From: JADHMP01 sp016779985
GTDB lineage: Bacteria; Bacteroidota; Bacteroidia; Flavobacteriales; Flavobacteriaceae
NCBI GenBank assembly: GCA_016779985.1
Contig: JADHMP010000003.1
Location: forward strand, 148,934-212,933
DNA: 64,000 bases
Direction: 5' to 3'
The notes under the pieces were generated by a model that was not told the DNA's origin, did not search any database, and was given only the letters and a program-made list of their open reading frames with translations. This document shows positions 37,063-45,749 of the stretch, piece after piece (the stretch's first letter is position 1; the number at the start of each line of letters is the position of its first letter). The position numbers and the translations under genes were made by a program.

Positions 37063-37746
37063 ATGTCATTAATTCTTCATATTGAAACTGCTTCTAAAAA
37101 CTGTTCTGTTGCTTTAGCAAAATCTGGACGTCTTTTAGCTTTAGAAGAAATAGCAACGGCGCACTATAGTCATGCAGAGCAACTACACCCATTTATTCAA
37201 GAGCTATTTGAAGCTACTGATTTGAAGGTAGAAAACCTTGATTCAGTGGCAGTCAGTAAAGGTCCTGGCTCCTTCACTGGTTTACGCATAGGGGTGGCAG
37301 CAGCCAAAGGAATCTGCTTTGCTTTAGACATTCCATTAATTGCCATAAATACGTTAGAGCTGATGGCGCAGTCTCATATAAACGATAAAAACAGGTGGCT
37401 TATTCCTATGTTAGATGCGCGTAGAATGGAAGTTTATACTGCTGTTTTTGATGGAGCAGGAAAGGAAATCAAACCAACTTGGGCAGAAGTACTTTTCCCA
37501 AATTCGTTGGGTGCGCTATTAGAAAATCAAAAGGCGTATGTTTTTGGTGAAGGTGCGAAGAAATTCAAAACGATTACAGAAAATGAAAATCTTCTTTTTT
37601 TAGATAATTACGATTTCCCCTCCGCAAGGCAAATGGTTGCTATGGCCTATGAGGCTTTTAAAACTAAACAGTTTGAAGATCTCGCTTATTTTGAGCCCTT
37701 TTATCTCAAAGAATTTATTAGTACTCCTCCAAAATCAAAACACTAA
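37063..37746 (+). CDS. tsaB: tRNA threonylcarbamoyladenosine biosynthesis protein TsaB
   Basis: A 227-residue cytoplasmic protein of the ASKHA fold. The N-terminal ILHIETASKNCSVAL and the conserved SKGPGSFTGLRIGVAAAKG are diagnostic of TsaB, which scaffolds TsaD and TsaE in making t6A37 of ANN-decoding tRNAs. It lies 38 bases after the TolC gene and may be read through from it. Its stop overlaps the stop of the convergent yyaL-like gene in the four bases CTAA (37743-37746), so there is no room for a terminator. Confidence 0.95.
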   Translation: MSLILHIETASKNCSVALAKSGRLLALEEIATAHYSHAEQLHPFIQELFEATDLKVENLDSVAVSKGPGSFTGLRIGVAAAKGICFALDIPLIAINTLELMAQSHINDKNRWLIPMLDARRMEVYTAVFDGAGKEIKPTWAEVLFPNSLGALLENQKAYVFGEGAKKFKTITENENLLFLDNYDFPSARQMVAMAYEAFKTKQFEDLAYFEPFYLKEFISTPPKSKH

Positions 37747-39785
37747 TCCAATAGAAGGTTTAGTTTTTTCCAAACCTTTTCCCATTCTTTCTCAGGAAGA
37801 TCACATTGCCGGTTACGACAAAAATAAATTAGAGTTTTCCCACTCTCACCCCTATTTAAAAGCAAGGGATGAGAAGTAGCGCTAGTTGCTCCAGCCCATA
37901 CGATGAATGGATAAGGATGTTGTTGAAGCTGTGAAATAACGTTCTTGTAGTCTGGACCAACTACAGCAATTTCTACAGAAGGATAGGAAACCCATAATGA
38001 AAGGGTAATCCAATGGCTATAACTTCTGGGATATTGTGTTATTGTTCCTTGCATTTGAGAAAGCATTTGAAGTCCTAATTTATTGTAATCTGGATTATTA
38101 TGATGTATCCCTAAGCGCAATAAATTCTCAACCATTTGGGCATTGGAAGAAACAATCACATTATCTTCTGTTTCAATAGAACGACTCCATGGCAATTCTT
38201 CTTGTTCTTGAGTGTTATTGAAAAACCCTTCTTTGGGATCAAAAAAATATGCAATAACATGATCAGTTAAAAGCACGGCTTTAGTTAAATAGGATTCTAC
38301 AAATAAGGTTTCATAAGCAGTAACATATAATTTAATCAAGTGCGCATAGTCTTCCAAAAGTCCTTTAATCTGTTGAGTATTCTTTTTGTGAATACGAATC
38401 AACTGCTGTTTAGAAAGCACAAATTTATCTTCTATAAAGGCAACACTTTTGAGGGCTAAATCTAAATAGTGCTCCGATTTAAACACGCGTGAAGCAATCA
38501 AGATTCCCTCGCATACCATCGCATTCCAAGAACAAATCTGTTTGTCATCAATGGAGGGTGAATTTCTTTTATTTCTAGCTTTTTTAAGAATCTTCTCCCA
38601 ATCAGATACTTTTTTTTCCATTTCAGCCGCAGGAATCTGTTTTTGCTCAGAAAATTCAGCAATGGTTTTGGCTCTAAATAAAACATACTTTCCGTTTTCC
38701 CAATAGCCTATTTCATTAACTTGAAAATAGGAAGCAAAGAGAGAGAAATCATCTTTTAGGAGTTTTTTTAATTCGCTGGGTGTCCAAACATAATAAGCAC
38801 CTTCTTCCATCTTACCCTTTTCATTAGTGCTATCTGCGTCGAGGGCACTATAAACACCACCTGCTTTGTCACTTAAATTAGTTTGAATAAATGAGATTGT
38901 TTTACAAACAACTTTTTCATACGTTGTGGAAGGATTGATCAAGTAAGCCTTGCTGTATGTGGTGAGTAATTGTCCATTGTCGTAAGCCATTTTCTCAAAA
39001 TGAGGGACATGCCACTCAGCATCAACAGAATAGCGTGAAAAGCCGCCTTCAATGGGGTCAAAAAGCCCTCCAAACGCCATTTTATGAAGTGAATTATGAA
39101 AGTGTTTGAGGTAGTGATTTCTTTGAAGTACTAGACCTGCACAGAGCCATAGATGTAGTTGAATAGGCAGCATGAATTTTGGAGCACCCATAAAACCACC
39201 ATAGGTCTGATCCACTTTTGCGTATAGTTTTTCCATCAAAAGAGTAGGGTCTATGGTTATTGGTTTTTTTGGAGAGACCAAACTTTTTAGAGGAATCAAT
39301 TGTTTTATCCCTTCTTGAATGAGATGGGCTTGATCAATTAGTTTTTGTGGCTGATGCTTATGAATTTCTTGAATTTGTTGCAATGCAGACAACCAATTTT
39401 CTTTACTCATATAGGTGGTTCCCCAAATGGGTTGACCATCTGGAAGAGCAATAATATTGAGTGGCCAACCTCCTTGTCCAGTTAAAATTTGCAAGGCAGA
39501 CATGTATATTTGATCAATATCTGGGCGCTCTTCTCGGTCAATCTTAAAATTGATGAAATTTTGATTCATGAATTGGGCAACCTTGGGGTCATCAAAGGAC
39601 TCATGTGCCATCACATGACACCAATGGCAGGCAGAATATCCAATGCTTATAAGAAGAAGCTTTTCTCCATTTAAATCTTCCTTAAAATATTTTTTGTCCC
39701 ATATCTGCCAGGCAACCTGTTGATGAGCATGTTGAAGTAGGTAGGGACTTAGTGCTTGTGAAAGCTCATTCTTAAATTCTTTCAA
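37743..39785 (-). CDS. YyaL/DUF255 thioredoxin-domain protein with (alpha/alpha)6 barrel
   Basis: A 680-residue cytoplasmic protein, the usual length for the YyaL/SSP411 (spermatogenesis-associated 20-like) family. The N-terminal thioredoxin-like domain has SACHWCHVMAHESFDD with C53 and C56, and the QGGWPLNI segment. The rest is an alpha/alpha barrel like N-acylglucosamine epimerases and glycosidases (FSRYSVDAEWHVPHFEKMAY, ALDADST, CSWNAM). Biochemical role unknown. The start is TTG: the gene begins 9 bases after the nifU-like stop and no ATG is in frame nearby. Probably co-transcribed with that gene. Confidence 0.92.
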   Translation of the reverse strand: MKEFKNELSQALSPYLLQHAHQQVAWQIWDKKYFKEDLNGEKLLLISIGYSACHWCHVMAHESFDDPKVAQFMNQNFINFKIDREERPDIDQIYMSALQILTGQGGWPLNIIALPDGQPIWGTTYMSKENWLSALQQIQEIHKHQPQKLIDQAHLIQEGIKQLIPLKSLVSPKKPITIDPTLLMEKLYAKVDQTYGGFMGAPKFMLPIQLHLWLCAGLVLQRNHYLKHFHNSLHKMAFGGLFDPIEGGFSRYSVDAEWHVPHFEKMAYDNGQLLTTYSKAYLINPSTTYEKVVCKTISFIQTNLSDKAGGVYSALDADSTNEKGKMEEGAYYVWTPSELKKLLKDDFSLFASYFQVNEIGYWENGKYVLFRAKTIAEFSEQKQIPAAEMEKKVSDWEKILKKARNKRNSPSIDDKQICSWNAMVCEGILIASRVFKSEHYLDLALKSVAFIEDKFVLSKQQLIRIHKKNTQQIKGLLEDYAHLIKLYVTAYETLFVESYLTKAVLLTDHVIAYFFDPKEGFFNNTQEQEELPWSRSIETEDNVIVSSNAQMVENLLRLGIHHNNPDYNKLGLQMLSQMQGTITQYPRSYSHWITLSLWVSYPSVEIAVVGPDYKNVISQLQQHPYPFIVWAGATSATSHPLLLNRGESGKTLIYFCRNRQCDLPEKEWEKVWKKLNLLLD

Positions 39786-39794
39786 AACAATAAT

Positions 39795-40682
39795 TTAGCC
39801 ATTGATGGCTTCAACAGCGTTCACCTTTTGAGGCAACATTTCTTTTAGAATGTTTTCGATTCCATTCTTTAGGGTAAATGTTGATGACGGACAACCGCTG
39901 CAAGCACCCTGTAAAAGCACATGAACAATTTTCTGATCAGCATCATAGTGTTCAAAAGCGATATTTCCTCCATCAGAAGCTACAGCAGGCTTAACATATT
40001 CATTTAGAATAGAAACTATCTCCTCCTCAACGGCTGACAAAGGCATCCTTTCAATTGTATTTTCTTGAGTTGGCAAATCAAGGTCTTCTTCAACGATGGT
40101 TTTTCCGCTGGACAGATAGTTCTTAATAAACTCCCTTAATTCCATAACAACACTTTCCCAATCTGTTGTTTCGCTTTTTAATATAGAAACATAATTTGCA
40201 TCAAAAAAAATTTCTTTTACGAAAGGGAATTGAAAAAGAGCCTTCGCCATTGGGGCTTTTTGACTATCCTCAACTTTTTTAAATTCAATCGAATTTATTA
40301 CTAAGGGTTTGTTGGCAACAAACTTCATGGCCGCAGGATTGGGGGTGCTTTCAGCGTATATAGTAATAGGAATTTTCTCCCCTTCTGTGGCTTCAATAAC
40401 GATTCCTCCCTCATTCAAATAATTTTCTAATTGTATGGAAACTTCTTCAATCACCTCTTTCCATTCAACAATATTGAACCGTTCAACAAAAAGGCTTTGT
40501 TGAGCAAGACGGACTGATTTAACGAAGGGTAGATAAAAAAGTTGTTGTACTATTGGTGCTTTATCAGCAGCATCAATATTTTCATATATTTTAACGTCTT
40601 TTGGTCCTAAGGGTTCATTCATTGTGAATTGTGCCCAAAGCCCATCCTCACTTTCTTTTGCTACAATTAAATATTTTTTCAT
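39795..40682 (-). CDS. NifU/Nfu-family iron-sulfur scaffold protein
   Basis: A 295-residue protein with two tandem Nfu N-terminal-like domains (about 1-100 and 105-200; the second has YAESTPNPAAMKFVANKPL, and the first is more degenerate) and a C-terminal NifU domain (about 215-295) with the cluster-binding C261-SG-C264. Such proteins receive or deliver Fe-S clusters. It is transcribed away from the gamma carbonic anhydrase gene, and an 81-base region lies between the two starts. The first N-terminal domain lacks the clear NPAAMKF motif, suggesting an old internal duplication with decay of one copy. Confidence 0.9.
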   Translation of the reverse strand: MKKYLIVAKESEDGLWAQFTMNEPLGPKDVKIYENIDAADKAPIVQQLFYLPFVKSVRLAQQSLFVERFNIVEWKEVIEEVSIQLENYLNEGGIVIEATEGEKIPITIYAESTPNPAAMKFVANKPLVINSIEFKKVEDSQKAPMAKALFQFPFVKEIFFDANYVSILKSETTDWESVVMELREFIKNYLSSGKTIVEEDLDLPTQENTIERMPLSAVEEEIVSILNEYVKPAVASDGGNIAFEHYDADQKIVHVLLQGACSGCPSSTFTLKNGIENILKEMLPQKVNAVEAING

Positions 40683-40695
40683 CTCAAACTTTTTT

Positions 40696-40703
40696 CAAAA
40701 ATA
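40696..40703 (-). promoter_or_regulatory. -7 box for the nifU-like gene
   Basis: On the minus strand TATTTTTG fits TAnnTTTG and ends 13 bases before the ATG. A matching -33 element was not found at the expected distance. Confidence 0.4.
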
Positions 40704-40763
40704 CGGAAAACGCATTGCATTCGATTCTAAAGATCAATTTTGTGTTTACTTTTACAAAAAAAG

Positions 40764-41276
40764 ATGCTTGTTAAAACGGTTCGTGGTTATACCCCAAAAT
40801 ATGGGAACCATTGTTTTTTTGCTGAAAACGCTACATTAGTTGGTGATGTAGTCATGGGTGATAACTGTTCTGTTTGGTTTCAGGCAGTTATTAGGGGAGA
40901 CGTAAATAGTATTGAAATTGGCAATGAAGTCAATATTCAAGATGGGGCTATACTTCATGGCACTTATGAAAAGGCAGCAACAAAAATTGGTAATCAAGTT
41001 TCGATTGGTCATAATGCAATTGTACATGGATGCACTCTAGAAGATCATGTTTTGGTGGGAATGGGAAGTATTATCATGGATAATTGTGTGGTTGGAGAAA
41101 ACAGTATTATTGGTGCTGGAGCAGTGCTTCCACAAAATACAATTGTACCTCCGGGGTCAGTATATGCAGGGGTGCCTGCAAAAAAAATTAAATCAATTGA
41201 TGCTAAATTACAAAAGGGAGAAGTGGAACGTATAGCCAAAAACTATTTGTTGTATGCAAGTTGGTTTAAAGCATAA
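40764..41276 (+). CDS. Gamma carbonic anhydrase-family protein (left-handed beta-helix)
   Basis: A 170-residue hexapeptide-repeat protein like YrdA/PaaY and gamma carbonic anhydrases. Repeats run from about residue 15 to 140. The three metal-ligand histidines are present as H65 (AILHG), H83 and H88 (IGHNAIVHGC). The start ATG at 40764 gives MLVKTVRGYTPKYG, matching the family; a TTG at 40740 would add eight residues without support. Whether it hydrates CO2 cannot be judged from sequence. It is a single gene; its stop codon overlaps the terminator of the opposite operon. Confidence 0.9.
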   Translation: MLVKTVRGYTPKYGNHCFFAENATLVGDVVMGDNCSVWFQAVIRGDVNSIEIGNEVNIQDGAILHGTYEKAATKIGNQVSIGHNAIVHGCTLEDHVLVGMGSIIMDNCVVGENSIIGAGAVLPQNTIVPPGSVYAGVPAKKIKSIDAKLQKGEVERIAKNYLLYASWFKA

Positions 41277-41300
41277 AAAAAACTGCCCGAAAGCAGTTTG
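41275..41300 (-). terminator. Terminator of the minus-strand bamA-skp operon
   Basis: Read on the minus strand: stem AAACTGC, 6-base loop, GCAGTTT, followed by a run of eight T. It lies 24 bases after the last skp-like stop and reaches into the TAA of the convergent carbonic anhydrase gene. Confidence 0.85.
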
Positions 41301-41323
41301 AGAAATATGATATGTTTTGTGAG

Positions 41324-41830
41324 TTAGAAACCGAGCTGTTGTTTTACATCAGCCATCAAGTCTTTTCCTTCAGCAAGAATAACACTTCCTCCTGTGCTTG
41401 AGTCAAGAACATAATCAAAAGACTGAGCTTTTGCCACTGTTTCAATGGCGGCTCGTGCTTTGTCATAAAGGGGACGCATCATTTCAGCTTGTTTCTTTTG
41501 AAGTTCTTGGGCGGCTGTTTGTCTAAATTCAGCAATACGTTGTTGAAGATCTTGTAATTCAGTTTGGCGCTGTTGGTTAATAAGATCAGTTTGATTTTCA
41601 GCATCTGCACTGTAAGATTTGACTTTAGTGTCAAATTCTTTAGCAGAGGTTTCTAGTTGAGTTGCATATTGTTTTTCTAGCTTCTCTAATTCTTTATTTG
41701 CCGCAATTACCTCAGGCATTTCACTCAAAAGTTGTTGAGTGTTGATGTGGGCCACTTTTGACTGTGCGTGAGCTGGTGCAAACGCCGTTAAAAGCAATAG
41801 GCAGGTAAAGAAGGTGAATAATTGTTTCAT
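41324..41830 (-). CDS. OmpH/Skp-family periplasmic chaperone (copy 2)
   Basis: A 168-residue exported protein with a signal peptide (about 1-22, ending APAHAQ). The mature part starts SKVAHINTQQLLSEMPE, runs through a long coiled coil (about 40-110, rich in Gln, Glu, Lys) and ends in the strand part FDYVLDSSTGGSVILAEGKD. Skp-like proteins hold unfolded outer-membrane proteins on their way to BamA. It lies 7 bases after the other skp-like gene and is the last gene of the operon, just before a strong terminator. Confidence 0.92.
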   Translation of the reverse strand: MKQLFTFFTCLLLLTAFAPAHAQSKVAHINTQQLLSEMPEVIAANKELEKLEKQYATQLETSAKEFDTKVKSYSADAENQTDLINQQRQTELQDLQQRIAEFRQTAAQELQKKQAEMMRPLYDKARAAIETVAKAQSFDYVLDSSTGGSVILAEGKDLMADVKQQLGF

Positions 41831-41837
41831 GATTTGT

Positions 41838-42437
41838 TTATTGATTAATTACAGAGTTCTTTTTGTTTCTTAATGTCTCTATTTGTTCTTTTCTTTCTTG
41901 AATTCTTTGTTGACGGTTAATCCGCTTTAAAATCAGGTCGCTAATATCGTAATTTTTTGCTGAATAGAGCATAAACGCATCTGAAGATCGATCAAAAATA
42001 AAATCATATTTGCGTTCCTCTGCCACTTGTTTAACAATACTTAAAATTTGATCTTGTATTGGCTGCAATAAGTTGGTGCGTTGTTTAATTAGGTCACCGC
42101 GGGGGCCAAATCGTTTTTCTTGGAGGCTAATTAGTTCAATCGAAAAATCTTGTATTTCTAATTCTTTGTCTTCAATCAATTCTTGCGTCAGTAATACTTT
42201 CTCAGCCGTCAGCTGGTCTTGCATCTGTTTGAGTTGAACTTTTTTTAAAGCAATTTCTTTTTTCCAATTTTCAATATTTTTATCTAATAAGGCACTCGCT
42301 TTTTTATACTCATTGATGCTATTAAGAATCACATTCATATCAATATAACCAATACGGGCTCCCCTTTGAGCTGCCAAAGGTGAACAGTATAGCACCATGG
42401 CTATAAAAAGAAAGAAAAATGTGCTGATCCGAATCAT
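41838..42437 (-). CDS. OmpH/Skp-family periplasmic chaperone (copy 1)
   Basis: A 199-residue exported protein with a signal peptide (about 1-23, ending PLAAQ). The mature part starts RGARIGYIDMNVILNSINEY, followed by a long charged coiled coil (about 45-120) and YDFIFDRSSDAFMLYSAKNY. A C-terminal basic tail of about 35 residues is absent from the next copy. Order bamA-skp-skp is conserved in Bacteroidota, and one of the two copies usually has such a tail. It lies 56 bases after the bamA stop. Confidence 0.9.
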   Translation of the reverse strand: MIRISTFFFLFIAMVLYCSPLAAQRGARIGYIDMNVILNSINEYKKASALLDKNIENWKKEIALKKVQLKQMQDQLTAEKVLLTQELIEDKELEIQDFSIELISLQEKRFGPRGDLIKQRTNLLQPIQDQILSIVKQVAEERKYDFIFDRSSDAFMLYSAKNYDISDLILKRINRQQRIQERKEQIETLRNKKNSVINQ

Positions 42438-42493
42438 CTAATTAATAACGTTAAAAGAGAGGCTATATTTTATAATTAGCTAAAAAAGAAAAG

Positions 42494-45097
42494 TTAAAAT
42501 TGCTGGCCAATAATGAAGTGCGTTTCCCATCCGTTTGCTGTGTTTTGGGTTGGATCAGCATTATCAAAACCATATCCAAAGTCAATACCCAACAAGCCAA
42601 AGGCTGGCATAAAAACACGAACACCCACCCCAGCAGATCTTTTTGAATTAAAAGGGTCAAATTCTTCAAAACTATCATAGCCGTTTCCAGCCTCTAAAAA
42701 GGAAAGGGCAAAAATGGAAGCACTTGGTTTTAATGTAATAGGATAACGCAACTCTAAAGAAAATTTGTTGTAAATAATAGAACCATCTCGGCTCGATAAA
42801 GATTGATTATCATACCCACGGAGGGCTATTGTCTCTCTTCCATCTAGAGCATAATTTAGCATCCCGTCACCTCCAAGAAAAAAGCGCTCAAATGGGATAT
42901 AGCCACGATCTTTATTGTAAGCACCAAGGAATGCAAAATCAGCCTGTGATTTCAAAACAAGTTTACCAATAAGGGTAGTATACCACGTCCCATTAAATTT
43001 TAATTTATAGAACTCTAGCCATCTAAATTTTTCTTGATCAATTTTGTTTTGAATAGGATCTCCATTTTCATCTTGAAATTCTTCTAATTCCCCAAGGTTG
43101 CTATAATCCAAACCAGAGAAGAGAGAATAGGGAGGTGTGAGTTTTGCGCTTATTGTAAAGGTAGAACCTCCTACTGGAAAAATAGGATTAGTATATGTAT
43201 TGTTTCTAGTTAATGCGACAGAATAGGCAAGGTTATTTGCAGCTCCGTCACCAAAGGTGAACAATCCAGTGAAATAGTTTTGAAGGTTATAATATTGGTA
43301 TGAAATAGATTGTGACAACAAGAAATAATCATCTGGAATGCGTAATCTTTTGGCTAAACCAAGAGTTAATCCACTAATTTGGAATGACTGGCTTCGATCT
43401 GCTAGGCCAGTGAAATAATCATAACGATATTGGATGGTGTGAGAAAGTGAGGTTGAAAATTTGACAGGAGATCTACCGCCTAACCAAGGCTCTGCGAAGC
43501 TAAAACTATAAGTGCTATAAAATTGACTGGCTTGTAAACGAAGACTTAAGCTCTGACCATCTCCCATAGGTAGGGGTTTGAATGCTTTTCTATCAAGAAT
43601 TTTTCGCATAGAGAAATTATTGAATGAAAGTCCAAGTGTACCTATGAATCCGCCACCACCATACCCACCTTGGAGCTCAATCTGGCTGGCTCCAGACTCA
43701 ACAAGATCAAATTTAATATCCACTTCTCCTGAATTTGGATTGACGTTTTCAAAATCTGGGTTTATTTGCTCAGCATCAAAAAATCCAAGTTGTCCTAATT
43801 CTCTAACAGTTCGCACAACGAGGTCTTTGCTATATAGTGCACCAGGTTTGGTTCGAAGTTCTCTAAAAATCACATGGTCATTTGTTTTAGAATTACCGCT
43901 TACAGAAATCTTATTAAAGCTCGCTAGTTTTCCCTCTGATATACGAATTTCGAAATCAATGGTGTCATTTTCAGCACTCACTTCTACAGTGTTGACGTTG
44001 GAAAATAAGTATCCATTATTTTGGTAAAGGTTTGTGATATCTTGACCATCAGGCTTTGAGGTATCAGCAATTCTCTTTTTTAAAAGCACCCCATTGTAGG
44101 TATCTCCGGTTTGAATCCCTAAAATTCGACCCAGTTGAGAGTTTGAATAAACGGTATTGCCTATAAACTTGATATCTCCAAAATAATATTTTTGTCCCTC
44201 GTCAATTTGAAGTGACAATCCAATTTTATTCCCATTTTGAATCAAACTATCATTTACTATTCGTGCATCTCTGTAACCATTCTCTTTATAAAAATCAATA
44301 AGGAGTTTCAGGTCATTGGTATATTCTTCTTCAATAAATTTTGAAGCTTTCCAAAACCGAAAATCTTTTTTTTGTTTAGTTTTTTTGAATTGAGTACGCA
44401 ATTTAAAATCAGAAAAAATCTCATTATTTTGAAAATCAATTTTGTTAATTTTCATCTTCTTACCTCGATCTACATTGACAACCAACTTATAGGTGTTGGC
44501 TTCCAAGCTATCTAAAATCATATTCAAGTTGACTTTTGTTTTAAGAAAGCCATCTTTTTTAAACTTATTTTCAATGTAGTTTTTGGTGTTTGTCATAAAA
44601 CTTTCAGAAAGCTTTTTGCCAACTTTTAATTCCGTTTCATCAATAATTGTTTCTGTTCTACCTTTTTTTAGCCCATTAATTTTTACTGCTGAGAGTGTTG
44701 GTAATTCTTCGATTTCAATTTCAATAGTGATGTCTTGACCTTCCACTTTGACCACATAGAAATTGATATCACTAAAAAGATTGAGACTCCAAAGTTTTTG
44801 AATTATGGCGCTAACTTTTTCACCTGGTAGAGCAATTTTTTGTCCCTTACGCAAACCGCTATAAGAGATTAGTGTTTGATTATTGAATGTTTTTAAACCA
44901 GAAACAATAATAGAATCGATAGTATAATCTCTTCCCTTCACAAAGTTTCCTACTTGTGCCCGCAGGCTGGAGAGCATACTCAGTGAAAAAAGAATTACTA
45001 AAAGGGGAATTTTGATGTGTGCCAAAAGTTTAGTTACTAAGTTGTTCACTGGTTTTTCCAAATCTTCTTTCTCTTTGTTGATAGTTCGAGATGGCAT
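42494..45097 (-). CDS. bamA: Outer-membrane protein assembly factor BamA
   Basis: An outer-membrane protein of up to 867 residues. A signal sequence (IPLLVILFSLSMLSSLRAQ) precedes about five POTRA domains (about 55-470; for example RGKKMKINKIDFQNNE and GKLASFNKISVSGNSKTND) and a C-terminal barrel of the Omp85 family ending in HFIIGQQF. BamA folds barrel proteins into the outer membrane. The ATG at 45097 overlaps uppS by 68 bases and would put about 24 extra residues before the signal peptide. A TTG at 45025, just after the uppS stop, or a GTG before it could be the true start. The operon continues into two skp-like genes. Confidence 0.95.
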   Translation of the reverse strand: MPSRTINKEKEDLEKPVNNLVTKLLAHIKIPLLVILFSLSMLSSLRAQVGNFVKGRDYTIDSIIVSGLKTFNNQTLISYSGLRKGQKIALPGEKVSAIIQKLWSLNLFSDINFYVVKVEGQDITIEIEIEELPTLSAVKINGLKKGRTETIIDETELKVGKKLSESFMTNTKNYIENKFKKDGFLKTKVNLNMILDSLEANTYKLVVNVDRGKKMKINKIDFQNNEIFSDFKLRTQFKKTKQKKDFRFWKASKFIEEEYTNDLKLLIDFYKENGYRDARIVNDSLIQNGNKIGLSLQIDEGQKYYFGDIKFIGNTVYSNSQLGRILGIQTGDTYNGVLLKKRIADTSKPDGQDITNLYQNNGYLFSNVNTVEVSAENDTIDFEIRISEGKLASFNKISVSGNSKTNDHVIFRELRTKPGALYSKDLVVRTVRELGQLGFFDAEQINPDFENVNPNSGEVDIKFDLVESGASQIELQGGYGGGGFIGTLGLSFNNFSMRKILDRKAFKPLPMGDGQSLSLRLQASQFYSTYSFSFAEPWLGGRSPVKFSTSLSHTIQYRYDYFTGLADRSQSFQISGLTLGLAKRLRIPDDYFLLSQSISYQYYNLQNYFTGLFTFGDGAANNLAYSVALTRNNTYTNPIFPVGGSTFTISAKLTPPYSLFSGLDYSNLGELEEFQDENGDPIQNKIDQEKFRWLEFYKLKFNGTWYTTLIGKLVLKSQADFAFLGAYNKDRGYIPFERFFLGGDGMLNYALDGRETIALRGYDNQSLSSRDGSIIYNKFSLELRYPITLKPSASIFALSFLEAGNGYDSFEEFDPFNSKRSAGVGVRVFMPAFGLLGIDFGYGFDNADPTQNTANGWETHFIIGQQF

Positions 45098-45749
45098 TTT
45101 GCAAATCTACTTTACTAAAATCGGGCCATAAAACATCAGTAAAATACAATTCGGCATAAGCTATTTGCCAGAGTAAAAAATTACTAATTCTTTGTTCACC
45201 ACTAGTTCTAATGAGCAAATCTACCGCTGGTAAATTGCGAGTGTAAAGATGCTCATTTATGGTGGATTGGTCAATTTTTTCGGGTGAAATTAAACTATTT
45301 TTAACTTTCCCTGCAATCTCTTGGCAGGCCATCACGATATCCTCTTTGCCGCCATAGCTTAGAGCCAAGGTGAGCACTAAACCAGTGTTTTTTGCAGTTT
45401 TTTCAATAACACGGTTGAGTTCGTCATGGACTTTTTTCGGAAGATTAGCCAAATTACCAATGGCCTGTAGCTTAATATTATTTTCTGTAAGTTTATTAAA
45501 TTCTTTGTGTAAAGAGGCAACTAAAAGTTGCATTAGAATATTAATCTCATTTTTTGGGCGACTCCAATTTTCGCTAGAAAAGGCAAACAAGGTCAAATAT
45601 TCTATCCCTGATTCAGCAGCCTGCTCTACTGTATTAGAAACAGCCTTAATTCCGTTTCTGTGGCCCATGATGCGTTCCATACCTCGTTTTTTAGCCCACC
45701 GGCCGTTTCCATCCATGATTATGGCGATGTGTTTGGGTAATTTTTTCAT
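45030..45749 (-). CDS. uppS: Undecaprenyl diphosphate synthase (isoprenyl transferase)
   Basis: A 239-residue cytoplasmic cis-prenyltransferase of normal length. The catalytic Asp is D13 in IIMDGNGRWAKKRG; further family motifs are LTLFAFSSENWSRP, LTLALSYGGKEDI, and DLLIRTSGEQRISNFLLWQ. It makes the C55 carrier for peptidoglycan and other wall polymers. The gene directly follows the porG-like gene and precedes bamA, a conserved envelope cluster in Bacteroidota. Confidence 0.97.
   Translation of the reverse strand: MKKLPKHIAIIMDGNGRWAKKRGMERIMGHRNGIKAVSNTVEQAAESGIEYLTLFAFSSENWSRPKNEINILMQLLVASLHKEFNKLTENNIKLQAIGNLANLPKKVHDELNRVIEKTAKNTGLVLTLALSYGGKEDIVMACQEIAGKVKNSLISPEKIDQSTINEHLYTRNLPAVDLLIRTSGEQRISNFLLWQIAYAELYFTDVLWPDFSKVDLQNAISNYQQRERRFGKTSEQLSN

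Noticed and set aside
37637..37879. 80-codon plus-strand frame across the tsaB/yyaL junction
   Set aside because: It is an alternative frame of tsaB running into antisense of the yyaL-like gene; no motif or start context.
40740..40763. TTG start extension of the gamma carbonic anhydrase gene
   Set aside because: The extra residues (CLLLQKK) do not match the family, and ATG 40764 gives the expected N-terminus.
42438..42479. Inverted repeat CTAATTA / TAATTAG around the start of the first skp-like gene
   Set aside because: Seven AT-rich base pairs with a 28-base gap are expected by chance in this composition.
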